From Halobacteriovorax sp. JY17 (GTDB taxonomy: Bacteria > Bdellovibrionota > Bacteriovoracia > Bacteriovoracales > Bacteriovoracaceae), in NCBI RefSeq assembly GCF_002753895.1, contig NZ_NJER01000002.1, forward strand, positions 617,990-681,989: a DNA stretch of 64,000 nucleotides, written 5' to 3'. The notes beneath the pieces are model-generated. The model did not search any database. It was not told the DNA's origin and worked only from the letters and a program-made list of their open reading frames with translations. The position numbers and the translations under genes were made by a program. Each line of letters begins with the position of its first letter. Position 1 is the stretch's first letter. Below are positions 62,264 through 64,000 of this stretch, piece after piece.

Positions 62264-62749
62264 ATGAAAGTATCAAATGAATTAGTATTAAAGTTTTTAC
62301 CACACAGAGATCCATTCCTCTTCGTGGACACAGTCCAAGACGTTATTGCTCCTAGAGAGCTGGCCACAGGAGAGTTACTTCCGCTGAAGGAACTTGTGGG
62401 GACTAAAGTGATCGCTAACTTTCATATGAGAGAAGATCATCCAATTTTTGCAGGACATTTTCCTGGAAACCCTATTTTCCCTGGTGTTGCACAGGTTGAA
62501 ATGATGGCGCAAGCTTCAAGTTTTATCTATGTTCACGCTTATGAAAATCCTTATATTCAAAATATGGATGTTGCTCTGGTATCCATTAGTAACGCTAAGT
62601 TTAGAAAGCCAGTTTTTCCTGGGATGGACTTAGTTATAGAAACTGAGTGTGCAAAAGTGAGAGGGCCAATGGTTGAAAGTCATTGCCGACTACTTCACGA
62701 TGGGCAGCTCGTATCTGAGTGCACAGTAATGGCCTCGGTGAAAATGTAG
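62264..62749 (+). CDS. fabZ: 3-hydroxyacyl-ACP dehydratase FabZ
   Basis: A hot-dog-fold dehydratase of 161 residues for the fatty-acid elongation cycle. The catalytic His is in GHFPGNPIFPGVAQVEMMAQ (about 66-85), together with the conserved Glu (QVE) of the active site, both intact. The opening FLPHRDPFLFVDTV is the standard FabZ N-terminus. Between lpxD and lpxA, the conserved place for fabZ. Confidence 0.95.
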   Translation: MKVSNELVLKFLPHRDPFLFVDTVQDVIAPRELATGELLPLKELVGTKVIANFHMREDHPIFAGHFPGNPIFPGVAQVEMMAQASSFIYVHAYENPYIQNMDVALVSISNAKFRKPVFPGMDLVIETECAKVRGPMVESHCRLLHDGQLVSECTVMASVKM

Positions 62750-62757
62750 GAGAAGTT

Positions 62758-63549
62758 ATGGAAAACTTAATTCATGAAACAGCAATTATTTCATCAAGTG
62801 CTAAGATTGGTAAGAATGTTTCTATTGGGGCATATTCTGTAATTGGTGACAATGTAACGATAGGGGATGATACAAAGGTTCATCACCATGTAACGATAGT
62901 GGGTCATACAACTATTGGAAAGAATAATCACTTCTTTCAATACTGCTCTATTGGAGAGGCGCCACAAGATCTCTCATATAAAGGAGAGCCTACAAGAGTT
63001 GTTATCGGCGATAATAATGTCTTTAGAGAATTCAACTCAGTCCATAGAGGAACATTAAAAGATAGAGAGGAGACTACAATTGGTAGTGATAACTTCTTTA
63101 TGTCTTATGTTCATTTAGGTCACGATGTAGTTTTTGGAAGTAATTGTATAATTGCAAACTCTACTAACTTTGCTGGTCACGTAAAAGTAGGCAGTAGAGT
63201 AATCATTGGTGGTGGAACAAATATTTCTCAATTCGTCTCCTTGGGACGTGGGGCTTATATTGGTGGAGCTTCCGCAATTGATAGAGATGTTCCAATCTTT
63301 GCAACTGCCTATGGTAATAGATGTAAGTTAAAAGGAATCAATATTATTGGTCTTAGAAGACAGGGCTATGAGAAGAAAGATATTTCAGAACTTGTAGACT
63401 TCTACAGAACGATGGAATCTTCTCCTTTATCACCTAGAGCATTTGTAGATCATCCAGAGCTTATTGAAGAGTTCTCTGGTAATCCACTTATTGATGAAAT
63501 GTGTGATGGGATAAGAAAGAGTGAAATTGGTATAGCACCATTTATTTAA
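62758..63549 (+). CDS. lpxA: UDP-GlcNAc (or GlcNAc3N) acyltransferase LpxA
   Basis: First acyltransferase of lipid A synthesis, 263 residues with hexapeptide beta-helix (about 1-185) and a C-terminal helical domain. Catalytic His is in VHLGHDVVFG (about 116-125), with GEAPQDLSYKGEPT and NVFREFNSVHRGT blocks intact. The ATG at 62758 has AGGAG five bases upstream; the longer in-frame GTG (62719) lies inside fabZ and is rejected. It is followed 10 bases later by a Gfo/Idh/MocA gene, so the natural substrate may be the 3-amino sugar. Confidence 0.95.
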   Translation: MENLIHETAIISSSAKIGKNVSIGAYSVIGDNVTIGDDTKVHHHVTIVGHTTIGKNNHFFQYCSIGEAPQDLSYKGEPTRVVIGDNNVFREFNSVHRGTLKDREETTIGSDNFFMSYVHLGHDVVFGSNCIIANSTNFAGHVKVGSRVIIGGGTNISQFVSLGRGAYIGGASAIDRDVPIFATAYGNRCKLKGINIIGLRRQGYEKKDISELVDFYRTMESSPLSPRAFVDHPELIEEFSGNPLIDEMCDGIRKSEIGIAPFI

Positions 63550-63559
63550 TGGAGATATT

Positions 63560-64000
63560 TTGAAGAAATTAAAAGTTGCAGTTGTTGGTTTTGGTCACCT
63601 CGGAAGATGGCATGCTGATAAAGTCGAGGCTTTAGAGGCAAGTGAACTAACTTACATTGTAGAGCCTTTTGAGTTTGCCCAAGCCAAGGCCAAGGAAGCT
63701 CACCCTAAGAGTACAGTTACTGGAGAGGTTAGTGATATTCTTGGAAAAGTAGATGCTGCTATTGTTGTAACTCCAACATCTTTTCATTTTGAAGTTGTTA
63801 AAGAATTACTATTAAACGATATACATGTTTTCTGCGAAAAACCTATGACATCGACTACGGAGCAAGCTCTTGAGATAGGTGAAATTCTAAAAGAGAAAAA
63901 ACTTATCTTTCAAGTTGGCCATAGCGAAAGGTGCCATCAGATTTGGGAGAGAAGAGACGAATTCTCTGAGTATTTTGAAAAGGCTCCGACAGCAAGGTTG
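63560..64000 (+). CDS. Gfo/Idh/MocA-family oxidoreductase, 5' part (possible GnnA)
   Basis: The frame starts at TTG 63560, with GGAG five bases upstream, and runs off the right edge after 147 residues. The Rossmann opening VAVVGFGHLGRWHADKV (about residues 6-22) and the EKPMT dinucleotide/catalytic motif (about residues 94-98) define the family. The gene lies 10 bases after lpxA. In organisms that make a 2,3-diaminoglucose lipid A, the oxidoreductase GnnA of this family is encoded beside lpxA and oxidises UDP-GlcNAc at C3; a transaminase GnnB follows. Bdellovibrio lipid A is known to use that sugar, so GnnA is a good but unproven guess. Confidence 0.8.
   Translation, partial: MKKLKVAVVGFGHLGRWHADKVEALEASELTYIVEPFEFAQAKAKEAHPKSTVTGEVSDILGKVDAAIVVTPTSFHFEVVKELLLNDIHVFCEKPMTSTTEQALEIGEILKEKKLIFQVGHSERCHQIWERRDEFSEYFEKAPTARL

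Noticed and set aside
1-64000. tRNA, rRNA, insertion sequences, prophage or att sites
   Set aside because: I saw no cloverleaf-like sequence, transposase, integrase or phage structural gene by reading; a dedicated RNA search was not possible.

Overview
This AT-rich 64 kb bacterial window looks like the chromosome of a Gram-negative, polarly flagellated marine relative of Bdellovibrio (Bacteriovorax/Halobacteriovorax type). The reasons are the base composition, many lipoproteins, a complete flagellar export and placement operon, a lipid A/BamA locus, and several large family-less secreted proteins. The taxonomic call is inference from gene content and was not tested by any search.

Layout. (1) 1-634: 3' end of a protein built from near-identical 49-residue helical repeats. 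(2) 1475-10999, minus strand: a compact seven-gene iron-acquisition operon with the gene order of the enterobacterial aerobactin locus (shiF-like exporter, iucA, iucB, iucC, iucD, outer-membrane receptor), plus one extra small gene before the receptor. (3) 11.0-22.4 kb: accessory stretch with secreted proteins, dCMP deaminase, a DUF2799 lipoprotein, a 1041-residue collagen-like/coiled-coil lipoprotein, MurJ and a glycine-rich secreted protein. (4) 22476-29159: a tightly coupled four-gene operon (formyltransferase-like; serine hydrolase fused to an adenylate-forming enzyme; UbiA-family prenyltransferase; rifampin-phosphotransferase-like phosphohistidine enzyme). No pathway that I know matches it, and it is the best candidate for an undescribed biosynthetic system. 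(5) 29.2-37.3 kb: UvrC, a degenerate uracil-DNA-glycosylase-like protein, SpoIID-like protein, a DsbA-like lipoprotein, small zinc-ribbon proteins and unknowns. (6) 37.4-53.1 kb: flagellar operon fliL-M-N-O-P-Q-R-flhB-flhA-flhF-flhG-fliA followed by three unassigned genes. The flhF product has lost the key residues of its GTPase motifs. (7) 53.1-54.6 kb: coaE and mazG on the minus strand. (8) 54.6-64 kb: ybeY, prfB (with a programmed +1 frameshift site), a LolC/E-LolD-type ABC transporter, bamA, skp, lpxD, fabZ, lpxA and the start of a Gfo/Idh/MocA oxidoreductase that may be GnnA.

How the genes work together: region 2 should make, export and re-import a citrate-hydroxamate siderophore. Region 6 builds the export gate, C-ring switch, flagellar placement system and sigma-28. 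Region 8 couples translation termination and rRNA maturation genes to outer-membrane biogenesis (lipoprotein release, BAM insertion, periplasmic chaperone, lipid A acylation). Most operons are bounded by clear stem-loop terminators, which are listed. No tRNA, rRNA, CRISPR array, insertion sequence or prophage was recognised.
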